This document shows, piece by piece, positions 1 through 8,510 of a stretch of DNA of 64,000 bases. The DNA comes from Armatimonadota bacterium (lineage in GTDB: Bacteria > Sysuimicrobiota > Sysuimicrobiia > Sysuimicrobiales > Humicultoraceae). The stretch lies in NCBI GenBank assembly GCA_031459855.1, contig JAVKHP010000001.1, positions 1,827,906 to 1,891,905 on the forward strand, in the 5' to 3' direction. Position 1 is the first letter of the stretch, and every line of letters begins with the position of its first letter. The notes under the pieces are model-generated. The model was not told the origin of the DNA and made no database searches. It was given only the letters and a program-made list of their open reading frames with translations. Made by a program: the position numbers and the translations under genes.

Positions 1-572
1 CCAAGCGCGCGCGCTGCCAGCACGAACTCCTGGTGGCGGACGGCCAGCGTCTGCGCGCGGCTCAAACGCGCGAAGATCGGCACCAGCACGATCCCGATGG
101 CGACCATCGCCTGCACGTGGCCCGGGCCCAGCGCCGCGATCATCATCACGGCCAGCAGCAGGGCCGGGAACGCCAGCAGCCCGTCCATGACGCGCATGAC
201 CACGCTGTCGAGCGCTCCGCCGCGGAAGCCCGCCACGAGCCCCAGCGGTACGCCCGTCCCCGCGCCGATCAGCACCGCGGTGGCGCCCACGGCCATCGCC
301 ACGCGGCCGCCGTGCAGCAGCCGGCTGGCGACGTCGCGGCCCAGGCGGTCGGTGCCCAGCAGGTGGCCGCCGCCAGGCGGTGCGAGCCGCCCCGCCGGAT
401 CCACGGCCGTGGGATCGTAGGGCGCCAGCCAGGGCGCTCCCAGCGCCAGCACCACCAGCGTCGTCACCAGCGCCCCGCCGGCCACCAGCGGCGGGTTCAG
501 CCGGCGCCGGCGCGGGGGCGCGGGCCGGCCGCGTGCGAGCGGAAGGCGGAGCGCGGACGGCGGCGTGGTCAT
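1..572 (-). CDS. Dpp-type ABC transporter permease (DppC-like), partial
   Basis: Inner-membrane permease of a peptide/opine/oligosaccharide ABC importer. The gene runs off the left edge, so only the first 190 residues are visible. The start at 572 gives MTTPPSALRL, then a basic segment, a first hydrophobic helix (about residues 30-48) ending in APWLAPYDP, and the family hallmark LLGTDRLGRDVASRLL. Further helices follow, and the partial EAA loop is seen as RHQEFVLAARALG at the edge. It lies 70 bp downstream of the DppB-like gene in the same direction and is the last visible gene of the operon. The ATPase subunits would be beyond the window if they are linked. The substrate cannot be told from sequence. 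Confidence 0.9.
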   Translation of the reverse strand, partial: MTTPPSALRLPLARGRPAPPRRRRLNPPLVAGGALVTTLVVLALGAPWLAPYDPTAVDPAGRLAPPGGGHLLGTDRLGRDVASRLLHGGRVAMAVGATAVLIGAGTGVPLGLVAGFRGGALDSVVMRVMDGLLAFPALLLAVMMIAALGPGHVQAMVAIGIVLVPIFARLSRAQTLAVRHQEFVLAARAL

Positions 573-642
573 GCGTAGCTATTGGTGCAGGTGCTGGCAC
601 CACGCACGAGCGGGCAGCGGGCGGACGGTCGCGTGGTCACGC

Positions 643-1584
643 TCAGTCGTAGGTGATGCGCGGGTCGGCCGCCGCGTAGAGGAGGTCGACGGCCAGGTTG
701 AGCAGCGTGAACATCGTGGCGATGGTGAGCACGGCGCCCTGCACGATCAGCAGGTCCCGCGCGTAGATGCCCTGCAGCAGCAGCCGGCCCAGGCCCGGCA
801 GGCCGAAGACCTGTTCGATGACGATCGTGCCGCCCAGCAGGAAGCCCAGCTGCAGGCCCGCCACGGTGAGCACCGGGATCAGCGCGTTGCGCAGCACGTG
901 CCGCCGGAGCACGGTGACCTCGCCCAGGCCCTTGCTGCGGGCGGTGCGCACGTAGTCGCGCCGCAGTTCGTCGAGCACCGCCGCCCGCACCAGGCGCGTG
1001 AGCGCCGCCGCGCGCTCCAGGCCCAGGGCCAGCGCCGGCAGCGCCAGGTGCCGCAGCCACTGCGCCGGATCGCGCGCCAGCGCCGCGTAGCCCTGCAGCG
1101 GGAAGACGGGCCACGCCGCGGCGAAGCCCAACAGCAGGAGGATCCCCAACCAGAACGTCGGGATCGCCAGCCCCACCTGCGACCCCGCCAGTGCCGCCAG
1201 GTCGAGCGCCGACCATGCGCGTCGGGCCGCCGCGATGCCCACCGGGAGCGCAACGCCCAGGGCCACGGCCATCGCCGCCATCGCGACCGACACCGTGACG
1301 GGCAGCCGCTGGGCGAGCAACCGTGTCACGGGCTCGCGGTACGCGACCGAGGTGCCCAGGTCGACGCGGGCCAGCCGGCCCAGCCACTCGACGTAGCGCA
1401 CCACCAGCGGCCGGTCGAGCCCCAGCTCGCGCCGCAGCCGACTGAGCTCGTCGGGGCGGGCATCGACGCCCAACATGATGGTGGCCACGTCGCCCGGGAC
1501 CACCTGGAGCGCCAGGAACGTGGCGGTGGCGACCACGAGGACCGTGGGCACCACCGCCAGCAGCCGCCGGAGGACGAACGGCAT
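643..1584 (-). CDS. Dpp-type ABC transporter permease (DppB-like)
   Basis: 313-residue inner-membrane permease, the usual length for DppB/GsiC proteins. It opens with MPFVLRRLLAVVPTVLVVAT, a typical first helix, followed by VPGDVATIMLG and the LGLDRPLVVRYVEWLG segment common to this family. The cytoplasmic EAA loop reads LRRDYVRTARSKGLGE followed by RHVLRNALIPVLT. The protein ends in YAAADPRITYD, the standard DppB ending. It sits between the solute-binding protein gene (65 bp upstream) and the DppC-like permease and should pair with that permease to form the channel. The start is supported by GGGGA just upstream. Confidence 0.93.
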   Translation of the reverse strand: MPFVLRRLLAVVPTVLVVATATFLALQVVPGDVATIMLGVDARPDELSRLRRELGLDRPLVVRYVEWLGRLARVDLGTSVAYREPVTRLLAQRLPVTVSVAMAAMAVALGVALPVGIAAARRAWSALDLAALAGSQVGLAIPTFWLGILLLLGFAAAWPVFPLQGYAALARDPAQWLRHLALPALALGLERAAALTRLVRAAVLDELRRDYVRTARSKGLGEVTVLRRHVLRNALIPVLTVAGLQLGFLLGGTIVIEQVFGLPGLGRLLLQGIYARDLLIVQGAVLTIATMFTLLNLAVDLLYAAADPRITYD

Positions 1585-1649
1585 GGTCCCCGCGGGCTAC
1601 GCGGGGACGTGCACGGGCGCCGCGGGGGCGCGTCGGGCCGCCGGCTCCA

Positions 1650-3209
1650 TCACTTCGTCGTCTTCCGGAAGTCGAACGTGTCGATGGCGTAGAGCTGGCG
1701 GAAGTCGCGCACCGACCGCTGGGTGCCCATGTAGAGCACCGGCGTGCCCAACGGGATCAGCATCACGTCCTCGGTCATCTTCTTGAGCGCCTCGGCGTAG
1801 ATCCGCTTGCGGTGGTCGGGGTTGGTGGTCAGGCGGCCGGCGAGGATCAGGTCGGCCACGCGGGGGTTGTCGTAGCGCACGTAGTTGGGCGGTACCCTGC
1901 TGGGGTCGCCGAACCCCGCCAGCCGGCCGTCGGGGTCGAGCTTGCCCGTGTGGCCGATGATGGTCAGGTCGTACTCGCCGCCGGCGTAGATGCGCGACAG
2001 CCAGAAGCCCCACTCCACGACGCGCGTGCGGGCCACCACGCCCACGCGCCCCAGCATCGCCTGCACCAGCTGACCCGCCTCGATGTGCGCCTGGTAGGGC
2101 TGCGGGAGGGCCAGGTCCAGCGTCAGCCCGCTCCCGTACCCGGCCTCGGCCAGCAGCCGGCGCGCCTGGTCGGGGTTGTAGGGGTAGGGGTCGGGGATGT
2201 CCACGTAGTAGGGGCTGGTGACGTCCATGAAGACGTTGGAGACGAGCGACTCCCCGCCGTAGGCGGTCTTGAGGACCTGCTGGCGGTCGACGGCATGCCA
2301 CAGGGCCCGGCGCACGCGCACGTCGCGCAGTGCAGGACGGCTGTGGTTGGGCGCCAGCACGTTGATCAGGCTGGTGACCTGGCGCAGGACCCGCACGTTG
2401 GGGTTGGCGCGCACGCGCGGCAGGTCGAGGAACTGGATGGCGTCGATGGCGTCGAACTCGCCTGCGAGCAGCCCCGCCACCTTCACCGCCGATTCGGGCA
2501 CGAAGCGGATCAGCACCTCGCGCAGCCGCGGCTGGCCCTTGATCCAGTAGCCGTCGAAGCGCTGCAGCCGGATGAAGGCGTCGCGCTGCCACTCGGCCAC
2601 GGTGAACGGCCCGGTCCCCACCGGCCGCGTGCCGAAGTCGTGGCGGCGGGCGATGAGGTCGGCCGGCAGGATGGCGCCCCACCCGTGGGCCAGCGCGGCG
2701 AGGAACGGCGCGAAGCGCTCGGCCAGGGTGATGCGCACCGTGAGGGGATCGACCACCTCGATGGTGCGGATGCTGCCGAAGTCGCCGCGCTTGGGCGACC
2801 GCGTGGCCGGATCGAGGATGCGCTCGAACGTCGCCTTCACGTCGCCCGCATCCAGCGTCTTCCCGTGGTGGAACTTCACGCCCGCGCGCAGCCGGAACGT
2901 CCACACCAGGCCATCGGGCGAGACCGTCCACGACTCGGCCAGCGCCGGGACGAGCTTCCCCTCGTCGTCGGGCTCGACCAGCGTGTCGTAGAGGCTCTTG
3001 TTGACCTGGAACGCGAGGGTGGCCGCGGTCGCCTGGGGGTCCAGGGTGTCGGGCCCACCCGAGAGGGCGAAGACGAACCGGTCCCGCGGGGCCTGTGCGC
3101 CCGCCGGTGCGCCTCCGGTCAGGGCCGCGACCACCACCACGGCCAGCGCGACCGCTGCCAGGGGACCGTGCGCACGTCGCACCTGCACGCTCCTCGTCGT
3201 CTGCTGCAT
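1650..3209 (-). CDS. ABC transporter solute-binding protein, SBP_bac_5 family
   Basis: 519-residue extracytoplasmic binding protein of the peptide/nickel/opine family (DppA/OppA-like). The chosen ATG at 3209 follows GGGAGG and overlaps the upstream stop codon in TGATG, which implies translational coupling. Residues 1-40 form a signal peptide: basic n-region, hydrophobic core LAAVALAVVVVAAL, then an AGA cleavage region. Family motifs include GPDTLDPQ, a YDTLVEPDDEGKLVPALAESW segment, FRLRAGVKFHHGKTLDAGDV, and RRALWHAVDRQQVL near the middle. The ligand is unknown. The upstream sugar-isomerase-like gene makes a carbohydrate-derived ligand as likely as a peptide. Confidence 0.92.
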   Translation of the reverse strand: MQQTTRSVQVRRAHGPLAAVALAVVVVAALTGGAPAGAQAPRDRFVFALSGGPDTLDPQATAATLAFQVNKSLYDTLVEPDDEGKLVPALAESWTVSPDGLVWTFRLRAGVKFHHGKTLDAGDVKATFERILDPATRSPKRGDFGSIRTIEVVDPLTVRITLAERFAPFLAALAHGWGAILPADLIARRHDFGTRPVGTGPFTVAEWQRDAFIRLQRFDGYWIKGQPRLREVLIRFVPESAVKVAGLLAGEFDAIDAIQFLDLPRVRANPNVRVLRQVTSLINVLAPNHSRPALRDVRVRRALWHAVDRQQVLKTAYGGESLVSNVFMDVTSPYYVDIPDPYPYNPDQARRLLAEAGYGSGLTLDLALPQPYQAHIEAGQLVQAMLGRVGVVARTRVVEWGFWLSRIYAGGEYDLTIIGHTGKLDPDGRLAGFGDPSRVPPNYVRYDNPRVADLILAGRLTTNPDHRKRIYAEALKKMTEDVMLIPLGTPVLYMGTQRSVRDFRQLYAIDTFDFRKTTK

Positions 3210-4027
3210 CACCTGCGTGCCCTCCCTTCGGTGGCGTCGCGTCCCTGCGCGACGCCCAGCCCCGCCCGGGCGAGCGACCGATGGGCGGCGTCGACCGTCG
3301 CGGTCTCCATGACGACGGTCTGCACCCACGGGGGCAGGTCGCGCCCCAGGTCGACGGCCTGGCTGATCTCGCCGTCGCCCCAGGCGAGGTGGTCGTCACG
3401 CCGTCCGCGGTTGTCGTTGACGTGCACGTGCACCACGTCCCGGTCGGCGAGCAGAGCCCGCAGCACGTCGGGGCCGGCCAGGTAGGCGTGGGCCACGTCG
3501 AGGCACAGGCGCAGCGCCGGATGGGCCACCCGCTCGAACAGCTCGCGCAGCTCCTCGTAGCGCACCCCGTACGCGAACCCGATGCGGGGCGCACCATCGG
3601 CCAGCGCCACCGCCGGCATGTTCTCGAGATAGAGGTGGATGCCGGCGGCCGCCGCCGCGTCGGCGCACCGGCGCAGCGAGGCCACCGCGTGCGGCAGTCC
3701 GGTCTCGCGTGGGAAGACCTCCTGGTAGGGCGGGAGGCCCGGGTGCACGACCACGCCCCGCGCGCCCAGCCGCGCCGCCTCGTGGATCGTCGCGATCACC
3801 TGCGCCACCGACTCCTCACGAATGCCCGGGTTGGTGCTGGCGATGTTGATGCCGAGGATGGGAGCGTGCAGCGAGACCACGCGGCCATGGGGCCAGGGCA
3901 CGGGCGGCGGCCACGCGTGGGGCGGCTCACAGAGGATCTCGATGCCAACGTCCGCGGCCAGCAGGTCTGCGGCCGCCTCCTGGAGCGGCCGACGGACCGC
4001 CGCAAAACTGGAGATCGCCAGATCCAC
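3209..4027 (-). CDS. sugar phosphate isomerase/epimerase-like TIM-barrel protein
   Basis: 272-residue protein of the xylose isomerase-like/AP endonuclease 2 superfamily. Metal-binding strand ends can be seen: SLHAPILG, VVVHPG, LYLENMP (Glu), LCLDVAHAYLAG (Asp and His), VHVHVNDN and the C-terminal VVMETA. Members isomerise or epimerise keto- and aldo-sugars, inosose or hydroxypyruvate, and the exact substrate is not readable here. It is the first gene of the import operon. Its stop shares a base with the start of the binding-protein gene, so it probably acts on what the transporter brings in. The ATG at 4027 lacks a strong ribosome-binding site. Confidence 0.82.
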   Translation of the reverse strand: MDLAISSFAAVRRPLQEAAADLLAADVGIEILCEPPHAWPPPVPWPHGRVVSLHAPILGINIASTNPGIREESVAQVIATIHEAARLGARGVVVHPGLPPYQEVFPRETGLPHAVASLRRCADAAAAAGIHLYLENMPAVALADGAPRIGFAYGVRYEELRELFERVAHPALRLCLDVAHAYLAGPDVLRALLADRDVVHVHVNDNRGRRDDHLAWGDGEISQAVDLGRDLPPWVQTVVMETATVDAAHRSLARAGLGVAQGRDATEGRARR

Positions 4028-4346
4028 GTCTCACGCTCCTCACCCCGCCCGGTGCCTGGCGGGTCGGGTCGTCATGCAGCCCCACTGCAGCATGGTGCCG
4101 CCGCTGAGTGGCACCCTGCCGGGTGCGGGACGGTCCGCGTCATCATGGGGCGCAATTGCACACGCTCCGTAGACGCCGGTCCCCCGCCGACCCGGGTCCG
4201 GGAGTAATCATACCACCACGGCCCTGGTGGCCGAACGCGCCTTCCTGCACCCTGTGCACACCCCGTCTGCACCGGCGCCCGGGCGCGATGCATCCGAGGC
4301 ACAGGCCTCCGTGCGTCTGGTCGGGCGCCGTTCTCCGCGCGCCTGT
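4028..4346. other. 319 bp intergenic gap between the P1 peptidase and the import operon
   Basis: Both flanking genes run leftward. The gap holds a candidate extended -10 promoter for the import operon (see 4207-4215). No convincing open reading frame, hairpin with T-tract or RNA gene was found. Confidence 0.4.
4207..4215 (-). promoter_or_regulatory. candidate extended -10 promoter for the import operon
   Basis: Read on the minus strand the site is TGGTATGAT, an extended -10 (TGn followed by TATGAT, one mismatch from TATAAT). No good -35 lies 17 bp upstream (TTCGGC). Initiation here would give a leader of about 170 nt before the isomerase-like gene. Confidence 0.35.
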
Positions 4347-5303
4347 TCAGGCGGGCTGCAGGTCCGGGTAGCCCGGGACGCCGCCGAGGCCACGGGCTGC
4401 GCGCACGGCACGGCGCGTCGCTTCAGCGACCGCCTGCGCGCAGGCCTCGCCCAGGCCGACGAGGTCGCCGGTGGCGTGCACGCCCGTCGCCAGCGCGAAG
4501 ACCGTGTCGCCGTCGAACAACGTGTGCGAGGGCGCGATCGCCCGCGACAGGCCCGCGTGTCCCTGGACCGCGAGGCGCCAGCACTGCGCCTTGGTGAGCG
4601 TCGCGGACGTGGCCACCACGGCCAGGGTGGTGTTGGTGGCGAACACCGCGTCGGGCGGCCGGCGCAGCAGCGCACGCGCCGCGTCCGCGAAGCCCCCCTC
4701 GGGCGCGCGGGCGCCAGCCAGGATCGTCCCGTCTTCGGCGCGCACATCGCCCAGGGCGTTGACCACCACCAGCGCGCCCACGACCGTGCCGTCGTGCAGG
4801 CGCACGCTCCAGGTGCCCACACCGCCCTTCATCGCGTAGGCGGGCCCCAGGATCTTGCCCACGGTGGCGCCGGTGCCGGCGCCCACGCTGCCCTCGGCCA
4901 CCGGGCCGTCGGTGGCCTGCTGGCACGCGCGGTAGCCCATGGCCGCGTCGGGCCGGGCCCGCGGGTCGCCCAGGCCCAGGTCGAAGATCACGGCGCCGCA
5001 CACGATGGGCACCCGCGCCACGCGGGTGTCCAGGCCGCAGTCGCGCTCCTCCAGGTAGCGCATCACGCCGTCGGCCGCGGCCAGGCCGAACGCGCTGCCG
5101 CCCGCCAGCAGCACGCCGTGGATCCGCTGGACCAGGTTGCCCGGGTGCAGGACCGACAGGCCCAGCGTGCCCGGCGCGGCCCCGCGCGCCTCGCCTGCCG
5201 CCGTGGCGCCGCCTTCGCAGAGCACGACCGTGCAGCCCGTCAGGCCCACGAGGTCGGTCTCGTGGCCCACGCGGATGCCGGGCACGTCGGTGATGGACGT
5301 CAT
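4347..5303 (-). CDS. P1 family (S58, DmpA/NylC-like) self-processing peptidase
   Basis: 318 residues from the ATG giving MTSITDVPGIRVGHETD, the standard opening of this N-terminal-nucleophile family. The autoprocessing site is visible as FATNTTLAVVATSA: cleavage between Asn224 and Thr225 would free the Thr225 nucleophile, as in NylC. Other family segments are GNLVQRIHGVLLAGGSAFGL, a GSVGAGTGATVGK glycine-rich turn and MKGGVGTWSV. Members are aminopeptidases, beta-peptidases or oligo-amide hydrolases, so the substrate is open. The longer upstream frame lacks support and the start at 5303 fits the family. It is a single gene with 319 bp to the next gene downstream. Confidence 0.88.
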   Translation of the reverse strand: MTSITDVPGIRVGHETDLVGLTGCTVVLCEGGATAAGEARGAAPGTLGLSVLHPGNLVQRIHGVLLAGGSAFGLAAADGVMRYLEERDCGLDTRVARVPIVCGAVIFDLGLGDPRARPDAAMGYRACQQATDGPVAEGSVGAGTGATVGKILGPAYAMKGGVGTWSVRLHDGTVVGALVVVNALGDVRAEDGTILAGARAPEGGFADAARALLRRPPDAVFATNTTLAVVATSATLTKAQCWRLAVQGHAGLSRAIAPSHTLFDGDTVFALATGVHATGDLVGLGEACAQAVAEATRRAVRAARGLGGVPGYPDLQPA

Positions 5304-5445
5304 GCGGCGACGGCGTTGGACGTCATGGGGCACTGCAGGCCACGACGGTCGGGCACACGCCGCGACTCTTCGGGAGGGCGGGCGCGCACCCCTTCCCCAG
5401 ACCATCCTCCTGTAGCGCCCGCGCCGGATGCGACGCTGGGTGATC

Positions 5446-6819
5446 TCAGGGTCTTGCGCCCGACGGCGTGAAGGTCAACGACGCGATCTGGCCGATCCGT
5501 CCCGGCACGCCGAGGCGCAGACCGTTGACCGTGAGGTCGGCCGCCCCCGCGTTTCCCGTCCTGATGTGGATCACGCGACGGGCAGTCCACTGCCGGATCT
5601 CGCCGGCGCGCACGACGCCCTCGAAGACCCGAATGCCGTCGACTGTGACCCGCAGCCACGACCTGCCGGTGGCACTCAAGATCACGCTGACGCCCATGGT
5701 CGCGTGGCCGCGGGCGGGCAGGGCGCTCCGAGGTGTCTCCGCAACCTCGCCGGGTGCGCCGTTCGGGCGAGCCCCCACGTGCGCGGGGCCTGTCGGAGAC
5801 CGGGCCTGCGGGGGCAGTTCGGGGGAACCCGAGCGGCCCATAACGATCGACGGCGGCGCGGTAGCACCAGCGGCTGCGGGATCCGCGGCGTGCGTCGCCG
5901 GACCGCCTACCGCGATCGTGTCGCGGTCGGCGCCGGCGGGCGCGACCCCACGATCCAGGGCACCGGCCCCGTCTGTCGGTGGAGAGACAGCTCGATGCTG
6001 CGCGACGGCCAACGACCGGAGAGAACGCCCCGGCAGGTACGACGCGCCAGCGGCGGCGAGGAGCACAACTGCGCCCACCACCGCCCATCCCCTCGGGCGT
6101 CTGCGCTGCGGCCTGGACGGGCCGGGCAGAGCTCGTGCGTCCGGCAGGTGCCGCACCGCATCCGGGACGAGCCCCACACGCGCTGGTCCTGCGCGCAACA
6201 TGCCTGCACCCGCCGCCACGTCGGCGGCGGGCGGCGGCTTCCGGAGGGTCGGCCCGGTGCGCGCGCCGCCTCGGAGCACATGCCGGACAACGCACACGCT
6301 GCGTGCGCGTGCCCGCAGATGGCGGGGCAACCGGTAGAAGGCCAGGCACCGCGCCAGGTCGGTCTCCAGATCGCGGGCGGCTCGCTCGCCTTCTGCCACC
6401 CAGCGAGCGCGCCAGGCGCGGAAGCGGGCTGCGGCGGCCTCGCGGTCGCCCGCCAGGAAGATCCTGCGGGCCTCCTCCGTGCACCCCGCGTGCCTTCGAC
6501 CGTCCACGCTGCGCCGCATGACGGCCAGCCGGTGAGGGATGCTGTACTGGATAGCGACACCCGGGAACGTCGCTTCCACGGCGCGCACCACCGCTGGCGT
6601 GCCGTCACAACACACCAGCACAGGGGTAGCCGTGCCGGCCCGGAGTTCCTGGAGCAGGCTCGTCCAGGCAGGGGTGTCCACGCGTGCGACGCGACGCAGT
6701 CCCGCCACGGTGAGCGTGCCATCGGGAGCCACCGCGAGTGCGCACAACGTGTGGGAGGCCGTGTCCTCGGCGCTGGGCGGCACGCTGCCCAGCAGGAGCA
6801 CCATCGGGGTCTGCGGCAT
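5446..6819 (-). CDS. fusion of a mutator-type transposase-like domain, membrane helix and RodZ C-terminal-like (DUF4115) domain
   Basis: 457-residue protein. The ATG at 6819 follows AAGGAGGTG at good spacing. Residues about 25-195 resemble the catalytic half of IS256/Mutator transposases: LAVAPDGTLTVAGL, LVCCDGTPAVVRAVEATFPG, a His near residue 96 in the IPHRLAVMRR segment, then helices with W140 and a FYRLPRHLRARARS segment. The expected first Asp and the Glu near the end of the domain are not visible, so transposition activity is doubtful. Residues 244-262 form one membrane helix (GWAVVGAVVLLAAAGASYL). A Pro/Ala-rich linker follows. Residues 376-454 look like the extracytoplasmic RodZ domain: VSVILSATGRSWLRVTVDG, GEIRQWTARR, and a strand-rich end. 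By analogy with RodZ the N-terminus would be cytoplasmic. The function is unknown. Confidence 0.75.
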   Translation of the reverse strand: MPQTPMVLLLGSVPPSAEDTASHTLCALAVAPDGTLTVAGLRRVARVDTPAWTSLLQELRAGTATPVLVCCDGTPAVVRAVEATFPGVAIQYSIPHRLAVMRRSVDGRRHAGCTEEARRIFLAGDREAAAARFRAWRARWVAEGERAARDLETDLARCLAFYRLPRHLRARARSVCVVRHVLRGGARTGPTLRKPPPAADVAAGAGMLRAGPARVGLVPDAVRHLPDARALPGPSRPQRRRPRGWAVVGAVVLLAAAGASYLPGRSLRSLAVAQHRAVSPPTDGAGALDRGVAPAGADRDTIAVGGPATHAADPAAAGATAPPSIVMGRSGSPELPPQARSPTGPAHVGARPNGAPGEVAETPRSALPARGHATMGVSVILSATGRSWLRVTVDGIRVFEGVVRAGEIRQWTARRVIHIRTGNAGAADLTVNGLRLGVPGRIGQIASLTFTPSGARP

Positions 6820-6884
6820 ACGCGCAGCACCTCCTTCCGGCGGCGCGTCCGGGCCTCGCCGACCATCGGTACCCGCCGCTGGAG

Positions 6885-7070
6885 GCTTCGGGGAGTTTCT
6901 ACCCTTCTTTGGGGAGTTCTAGACGAGGATTTTCCCTAAGAGGCGGTCGCGGCTGTCCGCGAACTTCCCTAATAGTCCCCCAATCCACCGCTCGTCTCCC
7001 TGCTGCGCACCTGCACGTCGCGTTGGCTGCTGGCCACCCGCTAATCGTCCCAATCCGCCGCTCCTCTCCC
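6885..7070. repeat. AT-richer patch with short direct repeats upstream of the transposase-like fusion gene
   Basis: Several short repeats are packed here. GGGGAGTT occurs at 6890 and 6911, and TTCCCTAA at 6932 and 6965. A 29-31 bp imperfect repeat lies at 6970-7000 and 7042-7070, about 72 bp apart. Base composition is lower in GC than the surroundings. It could be a remnant of transposon ends or a regulatory region. Confidence 0.6.
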
Positions 7071-7105
7071 CGCGGGCAGATCCACCGAGCGTCCACGGTC
7101 CGACC

Positions 7106-8140
7106 CTACAGCCACGCCCGGATCAGGGCCAGGCTGACCACCGCGATCGCAACCGACGCCAGGAGGCCGATGCCGAGCGGGCGCAGTCCCACGCGGCGCA
7201 TGCCCTGCAGGTCGGCCGACAGCCCCACTGCGGCCATCACCATGACCACCAGGACGCGGCCCGCCAGCGAGGCGGTCCGGGCGACCGGCGGCGCCACCAG
7301 CCCGGCGGTGTTCGCCAGGGCAGCCGCAGCAAACCACAGGACGAACCAGGGGAAGATTCGCGCCAGGCGGACGCGAGGCCGTGCCACGCCCCCGGTGCGG
7401 CTGCGCCGCACGCTGGACGCGATGCCGAACGCGAGCGCCAGTGGTACCAGCAGCAGCGTTCGGGTGAGCTTCACCACGGTAGCGACCTGGCCGGCGGGCT
7501 CGCTGAACTGGAACGCAGCCGCCAGCACCGAGGAGGTGTCGTGGATGGCCGCGCCGGCCCAGGCGCCGAAGGCGGCGTCGGACAGGGCGAGCACATGGCC
7601 CAGCGCCGGGTAGACGACCACCGCCAGCATGTTGAAGAGGAAGATCGTTGTCACGGCGAAGGCGATCTCCTCTTGACGCGCTTCGATGATGGGCCCGATG
7701 GTCAGGATGGCTGTCGCGCCACAGATAGCGGTGCCCGCGCCGATCAGGCCGACGAGTCCCCCGGGTGCACGCAGCCATCGCCCGAACAGCGCGGTCAGCC
7801 CCAGCGCCAGCACCACGGTCGTACCCAGCACCGCCAGGGTACCGGTGCCGATGCGCAGCACCTGGGCGAAGCTGAGCGTGGTCCCGAAGAGCACGATGGC
7901 CACCCGCAGTAGCCTCTTGAGGACGAAGTCCAGGCCGGGGCGCCACGCCGGCCGCGGACCGCTGACGGTGCGCACCGTCAGTCCCACGGCGAGTGCCAGC
8001 ACCGGCGCGCCGACGAGCGGGACCCAGCCGCCGCCGGCCCAGGCGACTGTCGCCACCGCCGCCGTGACCAGCAGGCCGGATGCGAGGGGAGCCACCGCGG
8101 TGGGCAGCGTGCGGGTGACGGTAGGTCGCAGGTCGTGCAT
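7106..8140 (-). CDS. YeiH/UPF0324 family putative sulfate exporter
   Basis: 344-residue integral membrane protein with about ten hydrophobic segments. The start MHDLRPTV at 8140 has GGGGAGGT five bases upstream, so the longer upstream frame is not used. Family segments are LLRVAIVLFGTTLSF, GLIGAGTAICGATAILTIGP (the conserved CGxxAI region), AGAAIHDTSSVLAAAFQFSE, and KLTRTLLLVPLAL. The C-terminal VGLSADLQGMRRVGLRPL is also typical. Homologues are annotated as sulfate exporters mainly on context and the substrate is unproven. It is monocistronic by spacing, with 286 bp before the downstream gene. Confidence 0.88.
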   Translation of the reverse strand: MHDLRPTVTRTLPTAVAPLASGLLVTAAVATVAWAGGGWVPLVGAPVLALAVGLTVRTVSGPRPAWRPGLDFVLKRLLRVAIVLFGTTLSFAQVLRIGTGTLAVLGTTVVLALGLTALFGRWLRAPGGLVGLIGAGTAICGATAILTIGPIIEARQEEIAFAVTTIFLFNMLAVVVYPALGHVLALSDAAFGAWAGAAIHDTSSVLAAAFQFSEPAGQVATVVKLTRTLLLVPLALAFGIASSVRRSRTGGVARPRVRLARIFPWFVLWFAAAALANTAGLVAPPVARTASLAGRVLVVMVMAAVGLSADLQGMRRVGLRPLGIGLLASVAIAVVSLALIRAWL

Positions 8141-8510
8141 CGATACCTCCCCGGCGGACGCGGAATGTCGGGCGCGTGCACGAGGCCAGCAACGGCTGCC
8201 GCCGATTCGCACGAGCCCACGCTCTGGCATGACTACCGCGGCCAGGGGCACCGTCCCTGCGCGCTGGCCGGCCGGCATGCAGTATCGGCCTACGTTGACA
8301 CAGGACGCGCCGGCTGCCCATCGCAGCCCGGCCCACGGCGTCAGGCAGGCAGCACCGGTGCACCGGCGAGCCACGCACGCGGGTGGAGGCCGGCTCGCGC
8401 GGCATGGATACCCGGGTAGACGCACCGCCCGCAGGAGATCGCCCCGTGCACAGGAAACAAGAGGTCGTGTCGCGGTACCACCGGCACCGGGGACGCGCGC
8501 CGGGGAGGTC
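8141..8510. other. 370 bp divergent intergenic region between yeiH-like gene and glcD
   Basis: Promoters for both flanking genes should lie here. A perfect TTGACA hexamer is at 8295-8300 on the plus strand, but no matching -10 lies 16-18 bp downstream. No RNA gene or ORF with coding character was recognised. Confidence 0.35.

Noticed and set aside
1812-3485. 557-codon frame antisense to the solute-binding protein gene
   Set aside because: Its composition is Arg/His/Gln-rich with no recognisable domain. It mirrors the third-position GC bias of the real gene, as do similar long antisense frames across the window.
8295-8300. Perfect TTGACA as a -35 for glcD
   Set aside because: No acceptable -10 lies 16-18 bp downstream on that strand and it is over 200 bp from the start codon.
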